Positions 42,795-51,767 of a DNA stretch of 64,000 nucleotides are shown in pieces (position 1 is the stretch's first letter; every line of letters starts with the position of its first letter). The stretch covers positions 3,344,001-3,408,000 of the forward strand of contig NZ_CP074373.1 of NCBI RefSeq assembly GCF_021560035.1, in the 5' to 3' direction. The notes below the pieces were generated by a model that was not told the DNA's origin, searched no databases, and was given only the letters and a program-made list of their open reading frames with translations. This stretch comes from Virgibacillus sp. NKC19-16 (GTDB lineage: Bacteria > Bacillota > Bacilli > Bacillales > Amphibacillaceae). The translations under genes were made by a program, and so were the position numbers.

Positions 42795-44903
42795 TTATGC
42801 TGTTTTTGCCTCTTCTTCCACAAACACGGATAATGCTAGAATTTCTGCAACGTCCATGGTGCTAATATCTTCATCCACATCTTTCGCCTTTGTTCCATCA
42901 CTTAACATTGTTAAACAGAATGGGCAGGCACTGGATATCATCGTTGGTTCAACATTCATTGCTTGCTCTGTTCGGGCAACATTAATGCGGTTACCAGTCG
43001 TATCCTCGGACCACATTAAGCCCCCGCCAGCACCACAGCACATACCGTTTTCCTTGTTGCGTTTCATTTCTACCAATTCCAGTCCGGGAATAGATTTTAA
43101 GATTTCCCTTGGTGGATCATATACCCCATTATACCTGCCTAAGTAGCAAGAGTCATGATAGGTCAATCGCTGGTTGATTTTACGTTGAGGCTTTAGCTTC
43201 CCGCCCGTAACAAGGTCAAACATGAGCTGTGTATGATGAAAAATTTGAGCTTCATACCCGAAATCAGGGTATTCATTTTTGAAAATATTATATGCGTGCG
43301 GATCAATGGTTACGATCTTCTTCACATTATTTTTCTCAAATTCTTTTATATTTTTCTCAGCGATTTCCTGGAATAAAAATTCATTCCCAATTCGGCGAGC
43401 TGTATCACCTGAATTCGCTTCTTTATTTCCTAGAATAGCAAAGCTAACGCCAGCTTTATTCATTAGTTTTGCAAAAGCAATAGCAATCTTTTGACTGCGG
43501 CTATCATATGCTCCCATGGAACTTACCCAGAAAAGATATTCGAAATCTTTTCCTTCTTTTTGCAGTTCTTTTACTGTTGGAATATAGACAGAATCGTCAA
43601 TGTCACGCCATTTGATGCGATCTTTTTTAGAAAGTCCCCAAGGATTTCCTTGGCGCTCAATGTTCATGACAGCGCGTTGTGCATCTGGATCCATTTTCCC
43701 TTCTGTCATGACGAGGTAACGACGCATGTCAATAATTTGACCAACATGTTCATTGCTTACCGGACAAGCATCTTCACAAGCACGGCAAGTAGTACATCCG
43801 CTGAGTTCTTCTTCTGTAATCACGTCACCAATTAAGCTTGCACTTTGAACGGTCGCTGCTGCCTCTTGTGAGCCGCTTGCCTGATTTCCCTGAGAGCCGG
43901 CGAATGCATAGGCAGGAACCCAAGGCGTGTTTCCGGTGATTGCTGCACCTTTTTCGGTTAAATGATCGCGAACCTTAACCATAATATCCATTGGTGACAA
44001 CATCTTACCAGTACCGGAAGCCGGACAGACATCCGTACAACGCCCGCATTCCACACATGCGTAGAAATCGAGCATTTGACGCTGGTCAAAATCTTCTACT
44101 TTCCCAACACCAAATGAAATCTCTTCTTCACTTTCTTCGTCAACTTCATCCATATCGAAATCGATTTTCTTTAATTTACCCGGTACACGCTTGCTGATAA
44201 ACACATTAATAGGTGCTGCAATCAAGTGTGCGTGCTTGGATTGTGGTACATAGACCAAGAATGTCAGAATCGTAATCGTATGTATCCACCAAGCGATAAA
44301 GAAGGCAACCATTGCGGCTGTTGGTGACATCCAACCAAATGCTCCAGCTATTAAACTAGCAACAGGTTCCGTCCATGTCATCGGTTCCCCGTGCCAAATT
44401 TGCGCCATGCCATTTCCAACGAGTACGGATACCATCAAGGTTCCAATAAATATTAATACTAAACCTGCTTTGAATCCTCGCTTCAGGCGAACAATTTTTT
44501 CCATATAGCGGCGATAAAATGCCCAACCTACTGCTACTAGAATCATTAATGTTACCAATTCCTGAAAAAATACAAAACCTGGGTAGAATGCACCGAATGG
44601 TAGATGATTACCCGGTGATAATCCTTTTACGAAAAAATCAATAGCACCAAATTGGACAAGAATAAAGCCATAGAACATCATAACATGGATGGTGCCGGAT
44701 TTTTTATCCTTCAGGAGCTTGGATTGTCCAAAAACAATCTTACCAATTCGGCGCAATCGCTCTTTGATTGCCCAATCAAACTCTGTTTTTTGACCAAGTT
44801 TAATATAGGAGACTCTTGTTGCTACAACTTTAACAAATAAGTATAATCCGTATAGTGTTATTGCTATGAACGCCAATAAGTTAATCAACAAAAATGTATC
44901 CAT
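42795..44903 (-). CDS. fadF: Membrane Fe-S oxidoreductase, FadF/heterodisulfide reductase-related
   Basis: 702 residues. The N-terminal 225 residues carry about five to six membrane helices like a cytochrome b-type subunit. Two 4Fe-4S clusters follow (CVECGRCTDVCP at 283-294 and CTTCRACEDACP at 370-381), then two CCG cysteine domains (HDSCYLGRYNGVYD and MCCGAGGGLMW). B. subtilis YwjF/FadF at the same locus is linked to fatty acid degradation; the protein probably passes electrons from acyl-CoA dehydrogenase through ETF to menaquinone. First gene of the acyl-CoA operon. GGGGGAGCG ribosome site. Its promoter appears displaced by repeat element B. Confidence 0.9.
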   Translation of the reverse strand: MDTFLLINLLAFIAITLYGLYLFVKVVATRVSYIKLGQKTEFDWAIKERLRRIGKIVFGQSKLLKDKKSGTIHVMMFYGFILVQFGAIDFFVKGLSPGNHLPFGAFYPGFVFFQELVTLMILVAVGWAFYRRYMEKIVRLKRGFKAGLVLIFIGTLMVSVLVGNGMAQIWHGEPMTWTEPVASLIAGAFGWMSPTAAMVAFFIAWWIHTITILTFLVYVPQSKHAHLIAAPINVFISKRVPGKLKKIDFDMDEVDEESEEEISFGVGKVEDFDQRQMLDFYACVECGRCTDVCPASGTGKMLSPMDIMVKVRDHLTEKGAAITGNTPWVPAYAFAGSQGNQASGSQEAAATVQSASLIGDVITEEELSGCTTCRACEDACPVSNEHVGQIIDMRRYLVMTEGKMDPDAQRAVMNIERQGNPWGLSKKDRIKWRDIDDSVYIPTVKELQKEGKDFEYLFWVSSMGAYDSRSQKIAIAFAKLMNKAGVSFAILGNKEANSGDTARRIGNEFLFQEIAEKNIKEFEKNNVKKIVTIDPHAYNIFKNEYPDFGYEAQIFHHTQLMFDLVTGGKLKPQRKINQRLTYHDSCYLGRYNGVYDPPREILKSIPGLELVEMKRNKENGMCCGAGGGLMWSEDTTGNRINVARTEQAMNVEPTMISSACPFCLTMLSDGTKAKDVDEDISTMDVAEILALSVFVEEEAKTA

Positions 44904-44986
44904 CTCGCTCCCCCTTTTATTCTATCATACCGAAAAATGATAACGATTGCATTTTTCGGAAATATTGGCTTCCTTTCCAAGGCCTC

Positions 44987-45476
44987 TTTTCGTAAATATT
45001 GTTGCTTTTAAATCTTTGCAGTTGATATAGAAATGCGACGTAAGTGCCTGTTGATTTCCGCTGCGGACCGTTGCTTTCCGCGGGCACGGCTTCAGCCTCC
45101 TTGCCCCGGCAAGGGGTATGCCGACGTTGTCCGCAAAGGACGGTTTTAGTCGGCCTTCCTTAGAATAATCCTGCGGGGTCTTCAGACTCGTGCTTTTCCC
45201 GCAGGAGTCAACGGTCCTCCGCTCCAATCAACTATCAAATGTGGATATTTGTTGTTTGATTTTAAAATGCACAACACTAGCGGAGGAAATACACTGAGAC
45301 TCCGGCGGGAGGAAAGGCATAGGTGAGACCCCGTAGTGCAATAGCACGAGGGGGCTCACCAGCCGCCCGCGGAAAGCGAAGTGTATTTACGCAGCGGGTA
45401 AAAAAAAAGCATCACCCTTAATTTTAAGTTACGTCTTCTTTTATATCTTTTATGCTATAAGCAACAATCTTTTAAA
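44987..45476 (+). repeat. MITE-like element, copy B
   Basis: About 490 nt with imperfect inverted ends (TTTTCGTAAATATTGTTGC at left; GCAACAATCTTTTAA at right). The left module (45082-45209) matches the right module of copy C in reverse complement at 126 of 128 positions. The right module has paired GGAAATACAC ends. No transposase. It separates the fadF start codon from the promoter at 45501-45529. Confidence 0.85.
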
Positions 45477-45500
45477 AAACAGCCTTTAATACTTATCTCT

Positions 45501-45529
45501 ACTTTAACGGTGAATGATCATTCAGTCAA
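45501..45529 (-). promoter_or_regulatory. Promoter of the acyl-CoA degradation operon
   Basis: On the minus strand TTGACT (45524-45529), 17-base spacer, TAAAGT (45501-45506). The spacer contains the palindromic operator. The only downstream genes on this strand are element B and then fadF, about 600 bases away. Confidence 0.65.
45511..45524. promoter_or_regulatory. Candidate TetR/FadR-like operator
   Basis: Perfect 14-bp palindrome TGAATGATCATTCA between the -35 and -10. The half-sites TGAATGA and TCATTCA are those of the B. subtilis FadR box, but without the four-base centre of that consensus. Binding here would block RNA polymerase. The TetR protein encoded at 36.4-37.1 kb is the obvious candidate ligand. 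Confidence 0.6.
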
Positions 45530-45532
45530 CCT

Positions 45533-45547
45533 ATTTTCCTGAAAATT
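45533..45547. promoter_or_regulatory. Candidate CodY box
   Basis: ATTTTCCTGAAAATT matches the CodY consensus AATTTTCWGAAAATT at 13 of 15 positions and lies four bases upstream of the -35. CodY responds to branched-chain amino acids and GTP, which would fit an operon for branched acyl-CoA breakdown. Confidence 0.35.
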
Positions 45548-45602
45548 TTATAATTATTATGAGCACTGCCCTCTCCTTTAGGAAGACAGCACCCTAGTAG
45601 CA

Positions 45603-47273
45603 TTACATTCTTTCCGGAGCCGTCACACCGATTAAGCCAAGTCCATTTGCAATTGTGATCCGCACTGCTTTCATCAGGGCAATCCGTGCATGGGTAAGTT
45701 CTTTATTAGAATCATCGAGTACTTTCTCCGCATTATAGAAGCTGTGCAGCAATGAGCTCAAGTCAAATACATATTGCGTCACTTTATGTGGCATATGTTT
45801 CTCGGCTGCTTCTGCCACCGTTTGCGGGAATTCACCAAGTTTTTTAAGTAGGTCAACTTCTTTCTCGGATGTTAAAAGTCCCCCGTCAAATTCCGCATCT
45901 ACTTGAAATCCCTTGTTCTCCGCTTGCTTGAGCATCGTGCAAATACGGGCATGTGCGTATTGCACATAATAGACCGGGTTATCATTTGACTCCGAACGAG
46001 CTAAATCCATATCAAAGTCAAGCTGGGAATCATTGGAACGTGCCATGAAAAAGTAGCGGGTAGCATCCACTCCGACTTCATTCATCAATTCCCGTAAGGA
46101 CACTGCAGTCCCTGCGCGTTTACTCATTTTCTGTTTTTCGCCTTTTTCAAACAGGTTTACCATTTGAATAATTTTAACATCAAATTTTTCCGCCTCGTAC
46201 CCAAGGGCCTGAATCGCTGCACGCATTCTTGGAACATAGCCATGATGATCCGCGCCCCATACGTTGATAATTTTATTAAACCCCCGGTCTAGCTTGTTCT
46301 TATGGTAAGCGATGTCCGGTGTCAAATACGTATAATTACCGTCCTGTTTAATCAATACGCGATCTTTATCATCACCAAACTCACTTGAGCTAAACCAGGT
46401 TGCTCCGTCTTGTTCGTAGACGTAATTACCCGCATCCAATGTCTGCAATGCCTCTGTAATTTTGTCATTCTCATATAGTGACATTTCCGAGAACCAATTA
46501 TCAAAATGAACGCCGAAGTCGCTCAAGTCATGTTCAATATTTCCAAGCGCATGTTTTAATCCGTACTCTTTAAAAAATGCCAATCGGTCTGATGATTTAG
46601 CATCTACCCATTCCGTCCCATATTCACTCGCTAAGGTTTTGCCAATTTCAACAATATCTGCCCCTTGGTAGCCGCTCTCCGGCATTTCTGCATCTTTTCC
46701 CAGTGCCTGCAAGTAGCGTGCCTCAACAGATAGAGCAAGATTATCAATTTGATTGCCGGCGTCATTAATATAATATTCACGTTCGACGTCGTAGCCTGCA
46801 GCTGCAAGCACATTGCACAGCACATCACCATAAGCGGCTCCGCGAGCATGCCCCAGGTGTAAGTTACCAGTCGGATTTACAGAAACAAACTCAACCTGCA
46901 CTCGCGCGCCGTTACCTGTATTTGTTTGTCCATAGGTATCACCAGCCTGTAAAATTCCGGGAATGGCGTTCCTGAGAAAATCATTTTTCATAAAAAAGTT
47001 AATGAACCCAGGGCCAGCGATTTCCACCTTTTCAACCTGTGCCTTGGATTGGTCCAGGTTTGCTGTAATGTCACCTGCAATTTCACGTGGCGCTTTCTTT
47101 ACAATACGCGCAAGCTGCATGGCAATGTTTGTCGCAAAATCACCATGCGCTTTTTCTTTCGGTTTTTCCAATATAATTTCAGGTAATTCTTCCCTCAAAG
47201 CAAGTTCTGCCTGAATAACCGCATCGGCAATTTGCTGTTTTAATGTATCCTCTGTTTGCGTTAGGATGTTCAC
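45603..47273 (-). CDS. argS: Arginyl-tRNA synthetase
   Basis: Class I synthetase of 556 residues with an N-terminal additional domain, the HIGH-type motif HLGH at 139-142 ([13 protein letters not shown]), KMSK ([13 protein letters not shown]) and a C-terminal anticodon-binding domain. It starts at a GTG that overlaps the ywiB stop by four bases (GTGA), so it is coupled to ywiB. No T-box leader is present. Confidence 0.97.
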   Translation of the reverse strand: MNILTQTEDTLKQQIADAVIQAELALREELPEIILEKPKEKAHGDFATNIAMQLARIVKKAPREIAGDITANLDQSKAQVEKVEIAGPGFINFFMKNDFLRNAIPGILQAGDTYGQTNTGNGARVQVEFVSVNPTGNLHLGHARGAAYGDVLCNVLAAAGYDVEREYYINDAGNQIDNLALSVEARYLQALGKDAEMPESGYQGADIVEIGKTLASEYGTEWVDAKSSDRLAFFKEYGLKHALGNIEHDLSDFGVHFDNWFSEMSLYENDKITEALQTLDAGNYVYEQDGATWFSSSEFGDDKDRVLIKQDGNYTYLTPDIAYHKNKLDRGFNKIINVWGADHHGYVPRMRAAIQALGYEAEKFDVKIIQMVNLFEKGEKQKMSKRAGTAVSLRELMNEVGVDATRYFFMARSNDSQLDFDMDLARSESNDNPVYYVQYAHARICTMLKQAENKGFQVDAEFDGGLLTSEKEVDLLKKLGEFPQTVAEAAEKHMPHKVTQYVFDLSSLLHSFYNAEKVLDDSNKELTHARIALMKAVRITIANGLGLIGVTAPERM

Positions 47274-47710
47274 ACTAAACCCTCCTCCTTAAATGTTAGC
47301 GCAAGTTCATGCTTTCGTTCTTCCTGCCCATTTAATTTAACCGTATAGGAAATAGTTAATTTACCCATTTCCCTATCATCAAAGGGCTGGTATGTAATAT
47401 TATTGGTGTATGTTTCCATATGGATGGTTCCATACGGATGCTTTAATACATTTTCCGTTGTTTGTCGGCTGCGGAACTGCTGGTTCATCGCAAGCCCGCC
47501 TGTCCGTTTAATGCTGACTTTTCCGTCTTGAATGGTGATCAGATTTTTTGTGGTCACGTCTTCTTCCGTCTCTTCCTCATATGTAATCACATCAAGTTTA
47601 TCTTTCCGAAAAAACGTTCCAGGGCGACTCAGCGTATTATACTCCATCTGCCCATTGTCATCAATGGTTGTGCGGAGTTCGATCTGAACCTGTTTTTGTA
47701 ATGCATCCAT
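47270..47710 (-). CDS. ywiB: DUF1934 beta-barrel protein YwiB
   Basis: 146 residues of the DUF1934/YwiB family, a calycin-like beta-barrel, with [20 protein letters not shown] and [17 protein letters not shown]. Function is unknown; the family is almost always upstream of argS. The ATG at 47710 follows GGGAGC and GAGAGAG; a TTG directly before it is less likely. Confidence 0.87.
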   Translation of the reverse strand: MDALQKQVQIELRTTIDDNGQMEYNTLSRPGTFFRKDKLDVITYEEETEEDVTTKNLITIQDGKVSIKRTGGLAMNQQFRSRQTTENVLKHPYGTIHMETYTNNITYQPFDDREMGKLTISYTVKLNGQEERKHELALTFKEEGLV

Positions 47711-47865
47711 CAATCTCTCTCAGCTCCCGAAGTGAATTATAGCTTATATTGTCTTATTATAGCGTTTACCGGGATAGGCGCGCTACATTTTTTATAAATA
47801 AGTTTATTTATCTTCATCTTTCCCCATAATGTGACTAATGCAGACATACATTGGAGCTAATCATT

Positions 47866-49899
47866 ATGAGAAAAAAATTACATAAACGAAAGAATCGAAT
47901 CATATTAAAATTAGGACTAGGTACACTCGCCTTAGCCTTTAGTTTTGTGTTTGGTATATATCTTATCAGTTTTCTTTTAGGTCCACCACCCCTAATGAAT
48001 GAACAAAATACGATTTATTATAGTGCAAGTGGTAATGTCATTGGTGAAGAGCAAGGCACTGAAAACCGCCACTGGATAGATTTGGATGAAATGGCTCCGG
48101 AAATTATCGATGCCACGTTGGTCATCGAAGATCAACATTTTCACGAACATAATGGATTTGACTTCAAACGGATTGCTGGGGCTATTTTAAAAAATATCAG
48201 GAGCATGTCACTAAAAGAAGGTGCAAGTACACTAACCCAGCAGTATGCGCGTAATTTATACTTGTCCCATGAGAAAACATGGACTAGAAAAATCAAGGAA
48301 GCGTTTTACACCATTCGACTGGAAATGTTTTATTCCAAGGAAGAGATTTTGGAAGGTTATCTCAATACGATTTATTATGGGCATGGGGCGTACGGGATCG
48401 AGGCTGCAAGTAATTACTTTTTCGATAAATCTGCTGAAGATTTAACATTAGCTGAATCGGCCATGTTAGCTGCTGTTCCAAATGGGCCGACCTATTATTC
48501 TCCATTTAATAATGAAACCAATGCAAGCAATCGGCAGACACAGATTTTAAACCTTATGCAGGAAGAAAGTAGAATTACAAGTCAGGATTATAATGGGGCG
48601 ATGCAGGAAGAATTAGTGTATGCAGAGCAGGAGGAAAGACAAGAGGATAAAATCGGGCCATATTTTCAAGATGCGGCACTAAATGAGGCTGCTGACATTT
48701 TGCAACTTGATCAAGAAGACGTGAGATCCGGTGGGTTTCAAATCCATACAACATTGAACACGGAACAGCAGGAAAAGCTAGAGAATCAAATCGAGGAGAC
48801 CATCAATCCGACCAGCGATATTGAAGTTGGCGCTATGGCAATGGATCCACAAACGGGCGGAATTCAAGCTTTGGTCGGGGGACGGGATTATGAAAAGAGT
48901 ACTTTTAACCGCACGATAGAGGCTAAACGGATGCCTGGGTCTACGTTCAAGCCATTTTTATATTATGCCGCACTTGAACATGGGTACACGCCTAGCACGA
49001 TGCTGATGAGCAAACCGACCGCTTTTGAACTGGAGAACGGGGAGGTATATCAGCCAAGTAATTTTAATGATTACTATGCCAATGAACCAATAACCCTGGC
49101 ACAAGCGTTGTCGCTATCTGACAATGTCTATGCTGTGAAAACGAATATGTTTTTAGGTACCCAGACGCTGGCAGATACAGCAGAGGAGGAATTTGGATTT
49201 ACAAGCGAACTCCCGGCAGTGCCGTCGCTCGCTCTCGGGACTGCTGCTGTTTCCATGGAGGAGATGGTCAGTGGCTATAGCATGATCGCAAATGGCGGTA
49301 GACGTGTTTCCGGTTATACGATTGAAGAAATTATTGATCGTCATGGTGAAACAGTCTTTAAGCGAGATGACGAAGCGGGGGAGCAGGTACTTGATCCGCA
49401 AAATGCGTTTGTTTTAACCCATCTGCTTACAGGCATGTTCGACAGTGAACTCGATGGGTATATGGCTGTGACCGGCTCATCTATTGCAAGTAAACTTACC
49501 CGGATATATGCCGGGAAATCCGGGACGACAAATTCTGACAGCTGGATGATTGGCTATTCACCTTCCCTTGTATCAGGGATCTGGACGGGATATGACGATA
49601 ACCGTTCCATGGAATTCGTTGCAGAATCCGCCTATGCAAAAGATATATGGTCTGGCTTCATGGAGGCTGCTCATCAAGGAATGGAACAGGAAAATTTTGA
49701 TATCCCTGAAGGTGTCGTGGGTGTTCCCATTGACCCTGAAACCGGCGAGCGAGCCACACCCTATTGTGATGCAAGCCGTGTCATGTTCTTTGAAGAAGGC
49801 ACAGAGCCTCAAGGTCATTGTTCGGAGCATTATCACGGGGACGACAGCGAAAGTGACGACCGGGGAATTTTTGAAAGATGGTTTGATTTGTTTTCTTAA
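47866..49899 (+). CDS. pbpG: Class A penicillin-binding protein, PbpG-like
   Basis: Bifunctional glycosyltransferase/transpeptidase of 677 residues. A short basic cytoplasmic tail and one membrane helix (about 17-40) are followed by the GT51 domain (VIEDQHFHEHNGFD with the catalytic Glu, and GASTLTQQYARNLYL) and the transpeptidase (SxxK in MPGSTFKPFLYY, SDN in LSLSDNVYAVK, KSG in YAGKSGTTNSDSW). In B. subtilis the PBP gene next to ywhD is pbpG (ywhE), a forespore enzyme for the spore peptidoglycan. The plus-strand gene is divergent from ywiB. Element C begins nine bases after its stop. Confidence 0.9.
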   Translation: MRKKLHKRKNRIILKLGLGTLALAFSFVFGIYLISFLLGPPPLMNEQNTIYYSASGNVIGEEQGTENRHWIDLDEMAPEIIDATLVIEDQHFHEHNGFDFKRIAGAILKNIRSMSLKEGASTLTQQYARNLYLSHEKTWTRKIKEAFYTIRLEMFYSKEEILEGYLNTIYYGHGAYGIEAASNYFFDKSAEDLTLAESAMLAAVPNGPTYYSPFNNETNASNRQTQILNLMQEESRITSQDYNGAMQEELVYAEQEERQEDKIGPYFQDAALNEAADILQLDQEDVRSGGFQIHTTLNTEQQEKLENQIEETINPTSDIEVGAMAMDPQTGGIQALVGGRDYEKSTFNRTIEAKRMPGSTFKPFLYYAALEHGYTPSTMLMSKPTAFELENGEVYQPSNFNDYYANEPITLAQALSLSDNVYAVKTNMFLGTQTLADTAEEEFGFTSELPAVPSLALGTAAVSMEEMVSGYSMIANGGRRVSGYTIEEIIDRHGETVFKRDDEAGEQVLDPQNAFVLTHLLTGMFDSELDGYMAVTGSSIASKLTRIYAGKSGTTNSDSWMIGYSPSLVSGIWTGYDDNRSMEFVAESAYAKDIWSGFMEAAHQGMEQENFDIPEGVVGVPIDPETGERATPYCDASRVMFFEEGTEPQGHCSEHYHGDDSESDDRGIFERWFDLFS

Positions 49900-49908
49900 G
49901 GCTATTTT

Positions 49909-50460
49909 CTAAAAGATTGGGACTGCACCAAAGGTTCGTCCCACCGAAAACATTTGTTGCTTTTGACGCAAAAGATATAAACTGCGACGTATCTTGATAT
50001 GATTGTTAATCCACCGCTCCGGAAATACACTTCGCTTTCCGCGGGCGGCTGATGAGCCTCCTCGTGCTGACGCACTGCGGGGTCTCACCTAGGCCTCTGC
50101 TCCCGCAGGAGTCTCCGTGTATTTCCTCCGCTTAGTGTTCCGGTTACTACCGCTAAATTGTATTAGTAATCAATGTCTAGACATCGAACCATCTCACTAG
50201 TTCGGGTGAGCGAAGGGCGGTGACTCCTGCGGGAAAAGCACGTGTCTGAAGACCCCGCGGGATTATTCTAAGGAAGGCCGACTAAAACCGTCCTTTGCGG
50301 ACAACGTCGGCATACCCCTTGCCGGGGCAAGGAGGCTGAAGCCGTGCCCTAAGGAGGCGCATCCGCCCTTCGCTGACCCGAACGGCGATTATAGCAAACA
50401 GCACTTACGTCGCATTTTATATCAACTGCGGTGATTTAAAAGCAACATTACTTACAAAAA
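49909..50460 (-). repeat. MITE-like element, copy C, with split terminus
   Basis: The end CTAAAAGATT (49909-49918) is separated from its continuation GTTGCTTTTGACGCAAAAG (from 49956) by a 37-nt insert that holds the hairpin GGGAC-tgc-ACC-aaa-GGT-tc-GTCCC. The inner left module has GGAAATACAC ends; the right module (50222-50349) is the inverted 126/128 match to copy B. The right end is AAAAGCAACATTACTTACAAA. The rest of the gap to ywhD holds a terminator. Confidence 0.85.
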
Positions 50461-50511
50461 GCGTTTTTCTTAAAGAAGCGCGGGGGCACTTCTCATGTTT
50501 GCCCATTAAAT

Positions 50512-50562
50512 AAAAAAAGCCAACACATCAGTGTATGTCCGTTTCACCTGACGTGTCGGCTT
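50512..50562 (-). terminator. Terminator of ywhD
   Basis: AAGCCAACACATCAG (50517-50531) pairs with CTGACGTGTCGGCTT (50548-50562) with two mismatches; the minus strand continues in seven T. Ends the ywfO-ywgA-ywhD transcript. Confidence 0.82.
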
Positions 50563-50679
50563 CTTTTGTGTCCTAGTAAACATGAGTTAGCCCATGTATT
50601 CATATTTTACAAAGTTTTGTTGCAAAGTACAAGATTTTAAGTAAATGTTCATGATTCGGACACAAAATGTTCAATAATT

Positions 50680-51198
50680 TTATTCTGGTAACGCCTGTTT
50701 TAATTCATCGGTTGAATTCTTCCACATGTCCTCGTCAAAGTCGACCAGAAAATCCTTAAGTACTTTTTTCGAAGGCTCATCCATGTGTTCTACAACAATT
50801 TTTCCTTTTAAAGACTTTTCCATATGTGTAACATGCTGAGGCATGGATTTATAGGCGCGTTTTATCGAACGATCAACGATGAATTCGCTTCCGGCTACAC
50901 CAGCATAAAATGGGCCGTTTTCGTTACGTTCAACATTCACCCAAACAAACCAGTATAATTTGCCATTTGGCACTTCATCACGGTTCGGTATTATTTTTAC
51001 ACGTCGTTCTACTTTACTGCGGGCATGCATGACGTCCATATCCACATACGCTTGCGCTTCCGCCGGGTCAACGATAACCGGTGACATATTTTCCAAACTA
51101 ACTGTACCTGCACCATAACCCCCATGGCCGTCTGTTGAATCATCCTTAATAATGGTAAACGCATTTTTCTTCTTCGGCTGATCTTGCTCTGAACTCAT
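50680..51198 (-). CDS. ywhD: YwhD family protein
   Basis: 172 residues of the YwhD family, with FTIIKDDSTDGHGGYGAGT, KIIPNRDEVPNGKLYWFVWV and FYAGVAGSEFIVDRSIKRAYK. The family is limited to bacilli and has no known function. GGAGG stands eight bases before the ATG at 51198; the open frame upstream to 51243 is not supported. Co-transcribed with ywgA and ywfO. Confidence 0.85.
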   Translation of the reverse strand: MSSEQDQPKKKNAFTIIKDDSTDGHGGYGAGTVSLENMSPVIVDPAEAQAYVDMDVMHARSKVERRVKIIPNRDEVPNGKLYWFVWVNVERNENGPFYAGVAGSEFIVDRSIKRAYKSMPQHVTHMEKSLKGKIVVEHMDEPSKKVLKDFLVDFDEDMWKNSTDELKQALPE

Positions 51199-51272
51199 CG
51201 CAGGAACCTCCTTCATATTTCTATTGTTTTTTAATTGTAGCACAGGTGATACGGTGATTTCACTATTTGTAT

Positions 51273-51767
51273 CTAGTGTTTCATCCCATCGATAACACTT
51301 AGTGCGGTCTGCATTTCTTCATCTGTATAATTTTGCTTCCCCTTAACGCGATGAATTTTTTCTACCATTTGATCGAAGGACAAATCGTCAAAATAAAGCA
51401 TTGTCGCAACAAGCTCAAGAAACCGGGAACTAAAGTGTTGCAACATTTCCACCCGACCTGAGATAGCAGGCATTTCGACAGAGAATTGTTCCAAAAACGT
51501 CTCCCCTTCAGACGTGATTGTATAATGGTACCTGGAGTAATTTCCCTTATCTTCTTTTGTTTCATTCAGAAATCCCAGGTTGTAAAGCTCCTCTACCCTT
51601 AACGTCAGCTCCTCCGAGTATGGACCGTAAAAATGAAAATGGAATTTTTCCTCAAAAGGCACATTGCTTTTTTGAAGAATATAGATCATTTTTTGCATTT
51701 TTTTCCTGCCTGTAATTTCTTTTGCTACTGAAAAAAACTGCATCAATCGCGCGTGATTAGTCAACAT
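51273..51767 (-). CDS. ywgA: YwgA family protein
   Basis: 164 residues with a winged-helix-like N-terminal half (RKKMQKMIYILQKSNVPFEE, FHFHFYGPYSEEL). The type II toxin-antitoxin-associated DUF4065-like pattern (KLLYL...Y..HGP) is hinted at but not certain. Known only as YwgA in bacilli. The ATG at 51767 has GGAGAG seven bases upstream and overlaps the ywfO stop by 11 bases, so it is coupled. An upstream start at 51824 lies within ywfO. Confidence 0.8.
   Translation of the reverse strand: MLTNHARLMQFFSVAKEITGRKKMQKMIYILQKSNVPFEEKFHFHFYGPYSEELTLRVEELYNLGFLNETKEDKGNYSRYHYTITSEGETFLEQFSVEMPAISGRVEMLQHFSSRFLELVATMLYFDDLSFDQMVEKIHRVKGKQNYTDEEMQTALSVIDGMKH

Noticed and set aside
44925-45227. 100-codon minus-strand frame in element B
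   Set aside because: Lies in the hairpin module; no ribosome site; not conserved in copy A.
47711-47865. T-box leader for argS/ywiB
   Set aside because: No specifier/antiterminator structure or TGGNACCGCG-type motif; the gap is only 155 bases and holds divergent promoters.
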